Positions 16,321 to 24,019 of a stretch of 37,244 nucleotides of DNA are shown in pieces. Source of the DNA: UMGS1649 sp045651205. Lineage in GTDB: Bacteria; Bacillota; Clostridia; TANB77; CAG-465. The notes under the pieces are model-generated. The model was not told the DNA's origin. It did no database searches and worked only from the letters and a program-made list of their open reading frames with translations. The stretch lies in assembly GCA_045651205.1 (NCBI GenBank), contig JAZRSA010000043.1, positions 1-37,244 on the forward strand. Reading direction: 5' to 3'. The position numbers were made by a program, and so were the translations under genes. Position 1 is the first letter of the stretch; each line of letters starts with the position of its first letter.

Positions 16321-18283
16321 TTATGATTTATTCATTTCGGCAAGCTTAGATAAGTTTGTCTCAACGAATTGGAATTCTTTTTGTGTTGGTCTAATTGCAA
16401 TAACTGCAGATTCTTGTCCAATCTTTAATAGACCTTCTCCGTCTTACACAAGTTAGTAGGAAGTCTGTTTCACCTTCACTAAGTTTGAATACTTCTTTTA
16501 AGTAAGCTATTTCAGATTTATCTTGCGCTAGGAATAACTTAATTTCTGAAGAAGTAAGGATAGCTTGTGCTTCTTTCTTTTCATAGAAGTCTTGGAATTT
16601 TTGTGATACAACCGCAAGCGAAACATTTCTCTTTCTGGCACGTCTTGCCATTGTATTTAAGAATACAACCGCTTCCGGATAATCTAGAAGCATCCAGGCT
16701 TCATCTACAAGAACTCTCTTCTTTCTTGCCTTTCCTTTATTTTCACTATTTTTCTTAACATATTTTTCCCAAACCCATGTTAGAAGTACTTGTTGTGCAA
16801 GTGGTCTTGCAAACTTTTCCTCAAGTTGAGATATATCTATGTTGATAAATAATGAACCATCTAATAAATCGAATGTTGATTGACCATCGAAATATGCCAT
16901 TTGTCCGTCATATTTTCTACAATATTGTTTCATAACCTTAGTCAAATAACTGTAGTGATATTGGTAATCCACATTATCATTTTCTTCTGCTTTAACTAGC
17001 AGTCTTTCATACCAACTACCGATTGTTGGTAATAATTTTCTTTTTCTTCCTAGTGAAATATCACTTGCATCTCCAAATGATGTTCCTTCATCTTCAAACA
17101 AGCTATCAGGGTTTGATGTAATCCCTACTGCTTGATATTCTTCAGAAACTATTTCACCAATTATTTGTTTTGTTAATTCGTTAACTTCTGTACTTCTTGT
17201 TGAACCTCTTGCCATTGTAAGAAGAGCTTGTGTAACGTCTTCTACTTTGTTTTCTACGTTAACAACATGTCTTTCACGACCTGTAATTTCATCTTTTACA
17301 ACTTCGGCATCGATATCAAATATATTTATAATTTTATCACTTGTTGGACTTATTGTTACGTTAAATCCACAAAGCGATTCAGCAACTACTACGTATTCTC
17401 CTTCGGCATCTATTACTAGACTTTCGATTCCCATTAGAACCGCACTTCTTGCCATTATTGTTTTGATTGTTACGGATTTACCAGAACCAGATTTTCCGAA
17501 GATAACCATGTTATAGTTTGTAAGGCTTCTATGGAAGTTATCAAATATTATTGGTAATCCTGTTTGTTTATTTATTCCTATTGGAACACCTGTATCATGT
17601 CCAACTTCTGAAGTTACGAATGGGAATACTGTTGCCATCGAACCTCTATCAAAAGTATGTTTTCTCTTAATAGTGCTTGTATTAAGTGGTAAGTTTGCTT
17701 GGAATGCTTCTTCTTGAATTGCCCAAGCTGCTTTCATACCAATCATACTCTTTGAAGCTTCCATTGATAATAATTCAGACATTTTATCAAGTTCTGCTTT
17801 AGAATAAGCAAATAATGTTGAAATCATTGTAGCTTCGAATAATTTGTTATAACCAGAAGCTATTTGGTCTCTTAGTTGTTCAGCTTCTGCTTGTTTTATT
17901 GCAAGTACTGATTCTCTGTTTATATCTCCTCTATCTTGTGCAACTAATCTTTCAGATTGTAGCTCAACGATTGTTCTATTAAGATCTGTTTGAGAAACAG
18001 TTTCAGGTATTGGATTTATATATACTGATGTGTTTATATCTCCAAAATTATATATGTCCGTTAAGAAATATGGGAAGGTTGCTTGTCTTGGAAGTGTTGT
18101 TACATAGAATGTACGAGCATAACGAGAAACCTTTGAAAATATTTCCAAGTAATCATAATGTGATGCATCTATACCCGAAGGTGATATTAAATCTTTCAAA
18201 TTTGATTTGTTAAGACTTAAGACATCTTGTTCTTCTTCGCTAGCTTGTATCATCTCTTCTTTTACTGGTTTATTATCCTTCAT
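16321..18283 (-). CDS. virB4: VirB4-family ATPase, expressed through a +1 frame change at CGG codon 615
   Basis: Hexameric ATPase that powers type IV secretion. Walker A is GKSGSGKS (about 263-270), Walker B VLVDEAW (about 524-530), and the family pattern ARRARKRNVSLAVVSQ lies near 546-561. The uninterrupted frame ends at 16391 after 630 residues with an Arg-rich tail unlike the family. Skipping one base, the C of codon 615 (CGG, 16439-16441), gives GEGLLKIGQESAVIAIRPTQ and continues to a TAA at 16321-16323. That is the expected VirB4 C-terminus and makes 653 residues. Residues 1-250 are shorter than in usual VirB4 proteins, because the N-terminal domain appears to be on the separate gene upstream (18273-19850), which overlaps by 11 nt. 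The annotated start has an AAGGAG site. Confidence 0.85.
16439..16441 (-). other. +1 frame-change site in virB4 (AGA CGG to Gly)
   Basis: In the incoming frame the codons read GTA AGA CGG. If the C is skipped the next codon is GGA, and the conserved GEGLLKIG motif follows. In the unshifted frame the protein ends 16 codons after this codon. Confidence 0.8.
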
Positions 18284-19850
18284 TTGAATTCTCTCCTTCC
18301 TTTGTATCTACTATGATATCATCATCGTCCAATATATCATCTAATCCTGCTAGTGGTGAAAATGGTTGTGGGCCTACTTGAACTTGTGGCTCTGGTTGAG
18401 TTTCAACCACCTCAGGTTCAGGTTGCTTAACTTCTTCAACTACTGGTGTAGTTACAATTTCATCATCTTCACTTACTATTGGTTGATATGGAGCTTGTGT
18501 TACCACTGTTTCTTCTTGTTTAACTTCTGTTACCACTTCTTCTGCAGCTTCTGCTTTAGGTTGTGGTATATCCTCTAAAACTTCATCAGCATCTACTTTA
18601 TCTTCTAAAACATCTCCAGCTGTTAAAACTGATTCTGTTATTACAGGTGATTTTTTAGTTGGTTGTGTTTCCTCATCTTCACCTGCTAATTCTTTTAGCT
18701 TTTTAACTCTTTCTCTTCTATTGTCTTTTACAACTTCTTTTAATGTGTTTTTTATACCTTCATCAACTTCAGATTGATCTATTATTTTTATAGCTCTTTT
18801 ATCTATTTCTTTTTGAAGAGCTTCTTCGCTTTCTGCTTCTGTTACAAGAAGTCCTTTAGCTCTTGCTTGTTCAACTACTTGTTCAACACGCTTCATACCT
18901 TCTTTTTGTAGTTCGGCATCTATCATTTCTCTCTTCTTCTTAAGCACATCTTCACTTGAAGTATATAGTCTGAATAATCCTGCTTCTAATGCATCCTTAA
19001 TATTCATTAATTTCTCATCATCTTTATTTAATGCTGAATAAACTAATTGTGCAACTTCATTTGAAGTTAAAACTCTAGCACTTACAGAACATGTTGCAAG
19101 CGAGCTTATTATTGATTGAGCTCTTGTATATAACTCTCTATAACACATATCTTCATATTCTTCTTTAGTGAATTTCTCCATAGTAGCTAATTCGTTTTTG
19201 TTGTATGAGAATATGATATAGAAATTTCTTTGTAGCATATGTTTATTTAACGCCATACGTTCAACATATCTTGTTATATCTGATACATATTCTGCAATGT
19301 TAGTGTATTTAAGCTTTTCTTTTCTCATGTAGCTTATTTCTTCGTTAGTTGAATCTACATCATCTTCAACTTCTGAACATTTTGCAGCTACTTCATTTTG
19401 CTTATCTATAAATCCTTTAACTCTGTCTTTATATGTTTTTATATTTTCAGACAAATCTACTGATCTGGTTTGAACATATAATTGAATTGGATATTTTAAT
19501 GTGTTAAGGAACATTATAAATCCTTCTTCAACTGCCATTTGTTCAATTTCAGACATTAGATGGTAGTTAACACCTTTACATTGTAGAACCATTGAGTATT
19601 TTTCACCATTATTTTGATATATCATGTCATTTGCGATTTTATCAAATTTAATAAACCCACTCATATCATGTTGTTCTACTGGTTTTTCAACTCTTTTTAC
19701 TTTTTTTACTTCAGGTGGCGGTTGCGGTTTTCCATCCGAACCCAACGATTCTTGTGTTGGTTGTGGTTTGCCTTTAGAAAGCATAAACACAAAACCTGCT
19801 ACAACTAATACCGTACCTAGAGCAATTAATATTATTACTTCTTGTCCCAT
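18273..19850 (-). CDS. Membrane-anchored VirB4 N-terminal-domain-like protein (TraC-like)
   Basis: 525 residues. One N-terminal membrane helix (about 5-24), then a cytoplasmic domain (about 45-330) with YSMVLQCKGVNYHLMSEIEQ and FLNTLKYPIQLYVQTRSVDL. This is the pattern of the N-terminal region of VirB4/TraC ATPases, in which a strand-rich domain precedes the motor. There is no Walker motif. A charged helical stretch (about 330-410) and an acidic Pro/Val/Glu/Gln-rich tail (about 410-525) follow. It overlaps the ATPase gene by 11 nt and the PrgI-like gene by 16 nt, so the three are coupled. I read it as the separated, membrane-tethered N-terminal half of VirB4. Confidence 0.75.
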   Translation of the reverse strand: MGQEVIILIALGTVLVVAGFVFMLSKGKPQPTQESLGSDGKPQPPPEVKKVKRVEKPVEQHDMSGFIKFDKIANDMIYQNNGEKYSMVLQCKGVNYHLMSEIEQMAVEEGFIMFLNTLKYPIQLYVQTRSVDLSENIKTYKDRVKGFIDKQNEVAAKCSEVEDDVDSTNEEISYMRKEKLKYTNIAEYVSDITRYVERMALNKHMLQRNFYIIFSYNKNELATMEKFTKEEYEDMCYRELYTRAQSIISSLATCSVSARVLTSNEVAQLVYSALNKDDEKLMNIKDALEAGLFRLYTSSEDVLKKKREMIDAELQKEGMKRVEQVVEQARAKGLLVTEAESEEALQKEIDKRAIKIIDQSEVDEGIKNTLKEVVKDNRRERVKKLKELAGEDEETQPTKKSPVITESVLTAGDVLEDKVDADEVLEDIPQPKAEAAEEVVTEVKQEETVVTQAPYQPIVSEDDEIVTTPVVEEVKQPEPEVVETQPEPQVQVGPQPFSPLAGLDDILDDDDIIVDTKEGENSNEG

Positions 19851-20191
19851 AGTTTCTTTCCTCCCTTACGATACACGTAAATCTTTTTTCTTTTGCTAAA
19901 AGTAAGCGTACGAATCAATATATCACTTAATTGTTCGCCACCAGCTCTTCTAAATTTCCCCATTATCGGAGCATCTGGTATTTTTAATGTCATTATACCG
20001 TAGCCAAGAGCTGCAAAACACACAACAACAATTATACCCGCTGTCTTCATTTCAAGCTTTGCTAATATGTTATATGGTATTAGCCCTATTGCACCCATAA
20101 TAGCTGTTGCTATTAATGATTTTACAGTAAAGACATATAGTATTCTCGATTCACCTTTTGCACTTCTTGGAACTCCATAAGTATTACCCAT
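19835..20191 (-). CDS. PrgI-family protein (VirB3-like)
   Basis: 118 residues with two membrane helices (about 24-44 and 50-70) and a C-terminal cytoplasmic part (IPDAPIMGKF ... RTLTFSKRKKIYVY) typical of PrgI proteins, the small VirB3-like partners of VirB4 in Gram-positive conjugation systems. It is the first gene of the eight-gene T4SS-like operon. AGGAGG precedes the ATG and an extended -10 promoter lies at 20217-20245. Confidence 0.85.
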   Translation of the reverse strand: MGNTYGVPRSAKGESRILYVFTVKSLIATAIMGAIGLIPYNILAKLEMKTAGIIVVVCFAALGYGIMTLKIPDAPIMGKFRRAGGEQLSDILIRTLTFSKRKKIYVYRKGGKKLWDKK

Positions 20192-20216
20192 TATTAACCT
20201 CCTATTTATCTCTTAA

Positions 20217-20245
20217 AATATATCATAAAGGGCGGAAGAATACAA
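20217..20245 (-). promoter_or_regulatory. Promoter of the T4SS-like operon
   Basis: Minus strand: -35 TTGTAT (20240-20245), a 17-bp spacer and -10 TATATT (20217-20222) with TG at 20224-20225. Part of an inverted repeat lies inside the spacer. Further upstream GAAATATTT is repeated with an 11-bp period (plus-strand 20304 and 20315). Confidence 0.65.
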
Positions 20246-20272
20246 CATTTCTGCCGTTTTCTCTCGCCCTTT
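20227..20272. repeat. Inverted repeat around the -35 box of the T4SS-like operon
   Basis: AAAGGGCG (20227-20234) and its complement CGCCCTTT (20265-20272) bracket the -35 element, with a further imperfect inner stem. It may be the terminator of the pilin transcript, an operator, or both. Confidence 0.5.
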
Positions 20273-20353
20273 TTTTACTTTTATATATTTCTGTATTTTC
20301 TTTGAAATATTTATGAAATATTTGCTTTTTTATATACCATTTTATACTCTTTT

Positions 20354-21001
20354 TTACAGTATATCTTCTCCAGTATTGATGAAAAATTGAACTACATTTG
20401 ATGCTAAGAATACAAATATAATACCAATTACTGCTCCGCCCATATTTGTTTTCATACTTGCTTTTCCTTCAGCTGAAGCAATCATATATCTAACACCAAG
20501 ATATACTAATCCAGCTAATGCTAAATATTTAACTACATAGTTAACAACTCTTATCACTGTACCTGCTAATGTTGCCCAACTTACAGTTCCACCACCGTTT
20601 GACCAGTTTAAAGAATTTGTATTAGTTATACCTGTTATACTAGAAGTGCTTCCTAATAAGAAGTTTACAAGTGGTTCTGCTAAATAGAAGAACACTATAG
20701 CTATAACAAATCCTGGTAATGCTTCTTGTACTTCAGATTTTCCTTCAGCACTTGACCAAATAAACTTTACACCTAAAATTACTGTTATTGCAGCAAATAT
20801 TAGAGTACCTATACTAAACACAACTGGCATTACATCATTTCTAACAATTGATGCTATACTAGAACCTATATTTTCAGATCTACTATTTCTTACAAAGTTT
20901 GTACCTTGTTTCATAATATCATCTAGAAGTCCTGCGTTTACAACGCTTGGTGTTATTAATAATGCAAACAATAACATACTTACTAATATTTTTTTAATCA
21001 T
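20354..21001 (-). CDS. Tandem VirB2/TrbC-like pilin protein
   Basis: 215 residues with a signal peptide (about 1-23, cleavage near VNA) and two copies of the VirB2-type two-helix unit. Copy 1, about 55-117, contains VILGVKFIWSSAEGKSEVQE; copy 2, about 143-210, contains ALAGLVYLGVRYMIASAEGK. In each, an A-[DE]-x-K loop lies between two hydrophobic helices, as in the single-unit pilins next door. It is 41 nt downstream of the pilin gene at 21043 with no terminator between, so they are probably co-transcribed. A two-unit pilin could be a base or tip adaptor of the pilus, or a membrane scaffold. Confidence 0.75.
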   Translation of the reverse strand: MIKKILVSMLLFALLITPSVVNAGLLDDIMKQGTNFVRNSRSENIGSSIASIVRNDVMPVVFSIGTLIFAAITVILGVKFIWSSAEGKSEVQEALPGFVIAIVFFYLAEPLVNFLLGSTSSITGITNTNSLNWSNGGGTVSWATLAGTVIRVVNYVVKYLALAGLVYLGVRYMIASAEGKASMKTNMGGAVIGIIFVFLASNVVQFFINTGEDIL

Positions 21002-21042
21002 TTTTCCACCTCATTATTTTATCTCTTGTTTATATTTTGTTG

Positions 21043-21390
21043 TTATATAATTTGATCTCCAACTCTAACAACAAATGTAGCAACTGTAGATGCAGCAAAT
21101 ACTAATATCGCACCTATTGCTAAGAAAGTTAAACCTTTTTTGATATCTGCTCTACGTTCAGCAGATGCAAACATATATCTAACACCAGCAAATACAACTG
21201 TTGCAACAGATACTATTTGAACTATTGTCATTACAGATTGCCATGTGTTTCCAAAAGCTGTAGAAAGTTTTGAAGACACAGACCCTGCTTCTGACGGAAA
21301 GCTTGCGTTTACAGCAAATGCAGTAGTTGCAAAACCTACAAACACAGCCATACAAATTAACATTATACTCGCTATTATCTTATTTTTCAT
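21043..21390 (-). CDS. VirB2-like pilin
   Basis: 115 residues. A signal peptide (about 1-26, cleavage near AFA), then helix 1 (about 53-70, IVQIVSVATVVFAGVRYM), a charged loop (SAERRADIKKG) and helix 2 (about 85-105). This is the major-pilin layout of type IV secretion systems. It differs from its two close paralogues upstream mainly in the N-terminal mature part. A conserved promoter lies at 21450-21520. Confidence 0.85.
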   Translation of the reverse strand: MKNKIIASIMLICMAVFVGFATTAFAVNASFPSEAGSVSSKLSTAFGNTWQSVMTIVQIVSVATVVFAGVRYMFASAERRADIKKGLTFLAIGAILVFAASTVATFVVRVGDQII

Positions 21391-21449
21391 TATTTTTTCT
21401 CCTTATCTACTTTTATATAGTTATTATATACCCTATAACTTATACTTGA

Positions 21450-21520
21450 ATTCTACCATTTATTCTTTAGTTATGCAACATTTTTTTATGCCCTCTAGCA
21501 TTTTGTAATGTTTTTGTAAT
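21450..21520 (-). promoter_or_regulatory. Pilin promoter unit C, with tandem ATTAC motif
   Basis: Minus strand: -35 TTGCAT (21473-21478), a 17-bp spacer and -10 TAGAAT (21450-21455) preceded by TG. Two ATTAC motifs (plus-strand GTAAT at 21505-21509 and 21516-21520) are 11 bp apart and begin 26 bp upstream of the -35. Confidence 0.75.
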
Positions 21521-21537
21521 ATTAATCGTTTTAATAA

Positions 21538-21561
21538 TAGCAAGAGTTTCTTCTCTTGCTA
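21538..21561 (-). terminator. Stem-loop after the second pilin gene
   Basis: A 9-bp stem pairs 21538-21546 with 21553-21561 around a 6-nt loop. The T-tail is poor, so some transcripts may read into the next pilin gene. Confidence 0.55.
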
Positions 21562-21572
21562 CCATAATTATC

Positions 21573-21932
21573 TTAGTTAGTTTTAATAACTTGATTTGCT
21601 GAATTAACAACAAATTTAATAACAGTTGATGCACAGAATACCAATATAGCTCCAATAGCCAATGTTCCTAAACTTCTCTTTATATCTGCTTTTTGATCTG
21701 CAGAAGCAAGCATATATCTAACACCCGCAAATACAACAGATGCAACAGCAAGTATTTGAACTATATTTATAACTGTTGCCCATGTTTTTCCTGCAGCAAG
21801 TTTTACCTCACCTGACGCTGTTCCACCAGGTCCTGTAGTAGGAACATCTATATAGTTATTTGCATATATACTTGAAAACGCAAAAAACATCACTAACATT
21901 AAAACCGGTAATACTTTTATTATTTTTTTCAT
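21573..21932 (-). CDS. VirB2-like pilin
   Basis: 119 residues. A signal peptide (about 1-25, cleavage near YAN), a variable Thr/Gly/Pro-rich mature N-terminus (about 26-48), helix 1 with VQILAVASVVFAGVRYMLAS, the loop ADQKADIKR and helix 2 with LGTLAIGAILVFCASTVIKF. It is nearly identical in the core to the pilin at 22092 and shares its promoter block, so the whole unit (promoter, gene, stem-loop) is a duplication. Confidence 0.87.
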   Translation of the reverse strand: MKKIIKVLPVLMLVMFFAFSSIYANNYIDVPTTGPGGTASGEVKLAAGKTWATVINIVQILAVASVVFAGVRYMLASADQKADIKRSLGTLAIGAILVFCASTVIKFVVNSANQVIKTN

Positions 21933-21960
21933 ATTTATACCTCTCTCATACTATACTTGA

Positions 21961-22031
21961 ATTTTACCATTTATTTTTTGGTTATGCAACACTTTTTTAT
22001 ACCTACTGGCATTTTGTAATGTTTTTGTAAT
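21961..22031 (-). promoter_or_regulatory. Pilin promoter unit B, with tandem ATTAC motif
   Basis: Minus strand: -35 TTGCAT (21984-21989), a 17-bp spacer and -10 TAAAAT (21961-21966) with TG. ATTAC motifs (plus-strand GTAAT at 22016-22020 and 22027-22031) are 11 bp apart and begin 26 bp upstream of the -35, the same as unit C. Confidence 0.75.
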
Positions 22032-22049
22032 ATTAAAGCTTTTAAACAT

Positions 22050-22078
22050 AAAAAAAACAAGAGCAATTTGCTCTTGTT
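22050..22078 (-). terminator. Strong terminator after the first pilin gene
   Basis: A 9-bp stem pairs 22056-22064 with 22070-22078 around AATTT, followed on the minus strand by a run of eight T. This isolates the first pilin gene as its own transcript. Confidence 0.85.
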
Positions 22079-22091
22079 AAGTTTTTGTTTA

Positions 22092-22448
22092 TTAGTTTGT
22101 TTTAACAACTTGGTTAGCAGCGTTAGAAACGAATTTGATAACTGTAGTAGCACCGAATACTAGAACAGCACCAATTGCTAATGTTCCCATGCTCTTTTTG
22201 ATATCTGCTTTTTGATCTGCAGAAGCGAACATGTATCTTAAACCAGCGAATACAACTGCTGCAACAGCAAGTATTTGAACTATTGTTACAACTGTTGCCC
22301 ACATACCACCAGCAGTTTTGCTTACGATACCTGAAGCAGTTCCGCCATATGTTAAGTTTCCAAGGTTATTAACGCTTTGTGCATATACACTAGTAAATAC
22401 AAGCACTGCTAACATTAATACTGGTACAACTTTCATTAATTTTTTCAT
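22092..22448 (-). CDS. VirB2-like pilin
   Basis: 118 residues. A signal peptide (about 1-24, cleavage near YAQ), a short variable mature N-terminus, helix 1 (VQILAVAAVVFAGLRYMFAS), the charged loop ADQKADIKK and helix 2 (GTLAIGAVLVFGATTVIKF), ending in VVKTN. With its own promoter and a strong terminator it is a one-gene transcript, as expected for a pilin needed in large excess over the machine components. AGGAGG lies upstream of the ATG. Confidence 0.87.
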   Translation of the reverse strand: MKKLMKVVPVLMLAVLVFTSVYAQSVNNLGNLTYGGTASGIVSKTAGGMWATVVTIVQILAVAAVVFAGLRYMFASADQKADIKKSMGTLAIGAVLVFGATTVIKFVSNAANQVVKTN

Positions 22449-22479
22449 AATTTATCCTCCTTATTTATGATATACCTGT

Positions 22480-22539
22480 ATTTTACCACGCGATTTTAAT
22501 TTATGCAACTATTTTTTTCATTTGTAATATTAATGTAAT
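22480..22539 (-). promoter_or_regulatory. Pilin promoter unit A, with tandem ATTAC motif
   Basis: Minus strand: -35 TTGCAT (22503-22508), a 17-bp spacer and -10 TAAAAT (22480-22485) with TG. ATTAC motifs (plus-strand GTAAT at 22524-22528 and 22535-22539) are again 11 bp apart but begin 15 bp from the -35, exactly 11 bp closer than in units B and C. Confidence 0.75.
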
Positions 22540-22583
22540 ATTTGCTATATTTCTTCACTACATTTTTCGACAATTATTCTAAT

Positions 22584-22612
22584 TTGACAAAGTACTTTTA
22601 CACTGTTAATAT
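22584..22612 (+). promoter_or_regulatory. Near-consensus promoter of the M23 peptidase; implies a leaderless mRNA
   Basis: -35 TTGACA (22584-22589), a 17-bp spacer with a TG element at 22604-22605, and -10 TAATAT (22607-22612). The ATG begins at 22619, the expected transcription start. No Shine-Dalgarno sequence is present. Confidence 0.78.
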
Positions 22613-22618
22613 AACCAT

Positions 22619-23110
22619 ATGTTTAAAAAAATATTTATATTAGCAACTATAATTTTATTATCTATATCCGCATTATCTTCTACTGATACTAACAATTCTT
22701 TATATTTCCCTATAACCAACAAAAGATATACTATTTCTTCATACTATGGATATAGAACTCTTAATTATTACCACTTTCACAACGGAATAGATATACCATT
22801 AGTTGTAGGGACACCACTTTACTCCTTAGCTTCTGGCACTGTTAGTTTTATTGGATATATGAATGGCTATGGCAATTCTATAATTATTACATATTCTAAC
22901 GGCTACAAATCTTTGTACGGTCATATTTCAAAACCATTTATAGTTTCCAAAGGCGATTATGTATATGCTAAACAACTTGTTGCCTACGTAGGTCCAAAAT
23001 ATCTATCAAACGGTAAGCTAAACGGTATGACTACCGGACCTCATCTGCACTTTACATTATACAAAAACAATAAACATATTAACCCTCTAAGCATAAAATA
23101 TAGCACTTAG
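22619..23110 (+). CDS. Secreted M23 (LytM) peptidase
   Basis: 163 residues. A signal peptide (about 1-20) and almost nothing but the M23 zinc metallopeptidase domain. Zinc and catalytic residues are visible: His54 and Asp58 in HNGIDIP, His102 in YGHISK, and His142/His144 in PHLHF. Enzymes of this family cut peptide cross-links in peptidoglycan. The gene is divergent from the pilin cluster and shares its intergenic region, so it may remodel the wall for the pilus. The ATG sits at the predicted +1 without a ribosome site. A hairpin overlaps the stop codon. Confidence 0.9.
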   Translation: MFKKIFILATIILLSISALSSTDTNNSLYFPITNKRYTISSYYGYRTLNYYHFHNGIDIPLVVGTPLYSLASGTVSFIGYMNGYGNSIIITYSNGYKSLYGHISKPFIVSKGDYVYAKQLVAYVGPKYLSNGKLNGMTTGPHLHFTLYKNNKHINPLSIKYST

Positions 23111-23125
23111 TATAAAACTAAGTGC
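23103..23125. terminator. Short stem-loop over the M23 stop codon
   Basis: An 8-bp stem pairs 23103-23110 with 23118-23125 around TATAAAA. It lies between the convergent M23 and ssb genes. The T-run is weak. Confidence 0.45.
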
Positions 23126-23149
23126 CTAAGTTCCGTTTAATTATTTCTT

Positions 23150-23785
23150 TTAGTCTTCTTTTTTGTATTCTTCAAATTTAGAAACAGATACTTCATATGC
23201 TACTCTTTTTTCAGCAGTTCCATCTTCATATTTCTTTTCATATTCTCTAGCTTGAATTCTTCCTTCTAACTTAACGTTTGTTCCTATAGCTAAGTTTTGA
23301 CAGAATTTTGCATTTCTTCCCCAAAGAATACATGGTATATAATCCGATTTATTATATGCTCTATTTACTGCTACTAATACATCTGCTATATCTCTTCCTA
23401 ATGGAGTTTTTCTGTATATTGGTGGTTTACAAATACAACCAATTAATGTTAAAGAATTTTCCATCTTTGTTTTTTCATCTAATTCTCCTGTTGTAATATC
23501 TTTTACAAATACTGAAAGAATTAATTTAGATTTACCATTCTCTAATACTTGATTATATGATCTATATTGACCTTCAACTTTTATTAATTTACCAATTTCA
23601 AAGTTATTTACATCAATTAATCTTTCAGATATAATTGCAGGTATTTTATCTGTCATACCGCTTAATCTATCTACTTCAATATAGAATCTGTAAAATTTTT
23701 CACCATAAATTTCGTGACTTTCTGTTAGTGTTGATGCTACTGTTCCACCTAAAGTAACAATATTGTTTTCACTGTATATTTCCAC
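23150..23785 (-). CDS. ssb: Single-stranded DNA-binding protein with two OB folds
   Basis: 211 residues with two SSB-like OB domains, about 5-100 and 108-205. The second (NSLTLIGCICKPPIYRKTPL ... AVNRAYNKSDYIPCILWGRN) is the canonical bacterial SSB signature. There is no acidic Pro-rich tail ending in the usual DDIPF, so partner docking must differ from that of the main replicative SSB. The start is GTG with GGAGG 7 nt upstream. It has its own promoter and terminator-bounded neighbours. It might serve the housekeeping cell or protect DNA handled by the nearby secretion-like system; the sequence does not decide. Confidence 0.85.
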   Translation of the reverse strand: MEIYSENNIVTLGGTVASTLTESHEIYGEKFYRFYIEVDRLSGMTDKIPAIISERLIDVNNFEIGKLIKVEGQYRSYNQVLENGKSKLILSVFVKDITTGELDEKTKMENSLTLIGCICKPPIYRKTPLGRDIADVLVAVNRAYNKSDYIPCILWGRNAKFCQNLAIGTNVKLEGRIQAREYEKKYEDGTAEKRVAYEVSVSKFEEYKKED

Positions 23786-23858
23786 TTCATTTCCTCCTTA
23801 TGTGCTTTATACTTATTCTTATGTATTTTAGACCGAAATAATTCCTAAATACAGTTAA

Positions 23859-23887
23859 ATTATATCACAATACGAATTAAATGTAAA
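23859..23887 (-). promoter_or_regulatory. Promoter of the ssb gene
   Basis: Minus strand: -35 TTTACA (23882-23887), a 17-bp spacer and extended -10 TGTGATATAAT (hexamer 23859-23864). It leaves a leader of about 65 nt. Confidence 0.7.
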
Positions 23888-23958
23888 GAAAAATGTTAAA
23901 ATTATGTTAACACCGTTCTAAATAATCTCTTGCTTAACAATATACAGCATCAAACAAA

Positions 23959-24000
23959 ACAATAAGTCGTAAACTTTTTTTAACATTTACGACTTATTGT
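23959..24000 (-). terminator. Terminator of pgi
   Basis: A 15-bp stem pairs 23959-23973 with 23986-24000, followed on the minus strand by TTTTGTTTG. Confidence 0.8.
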
Positions 24001-24019
24001 ATATCTTAATATATATTTT

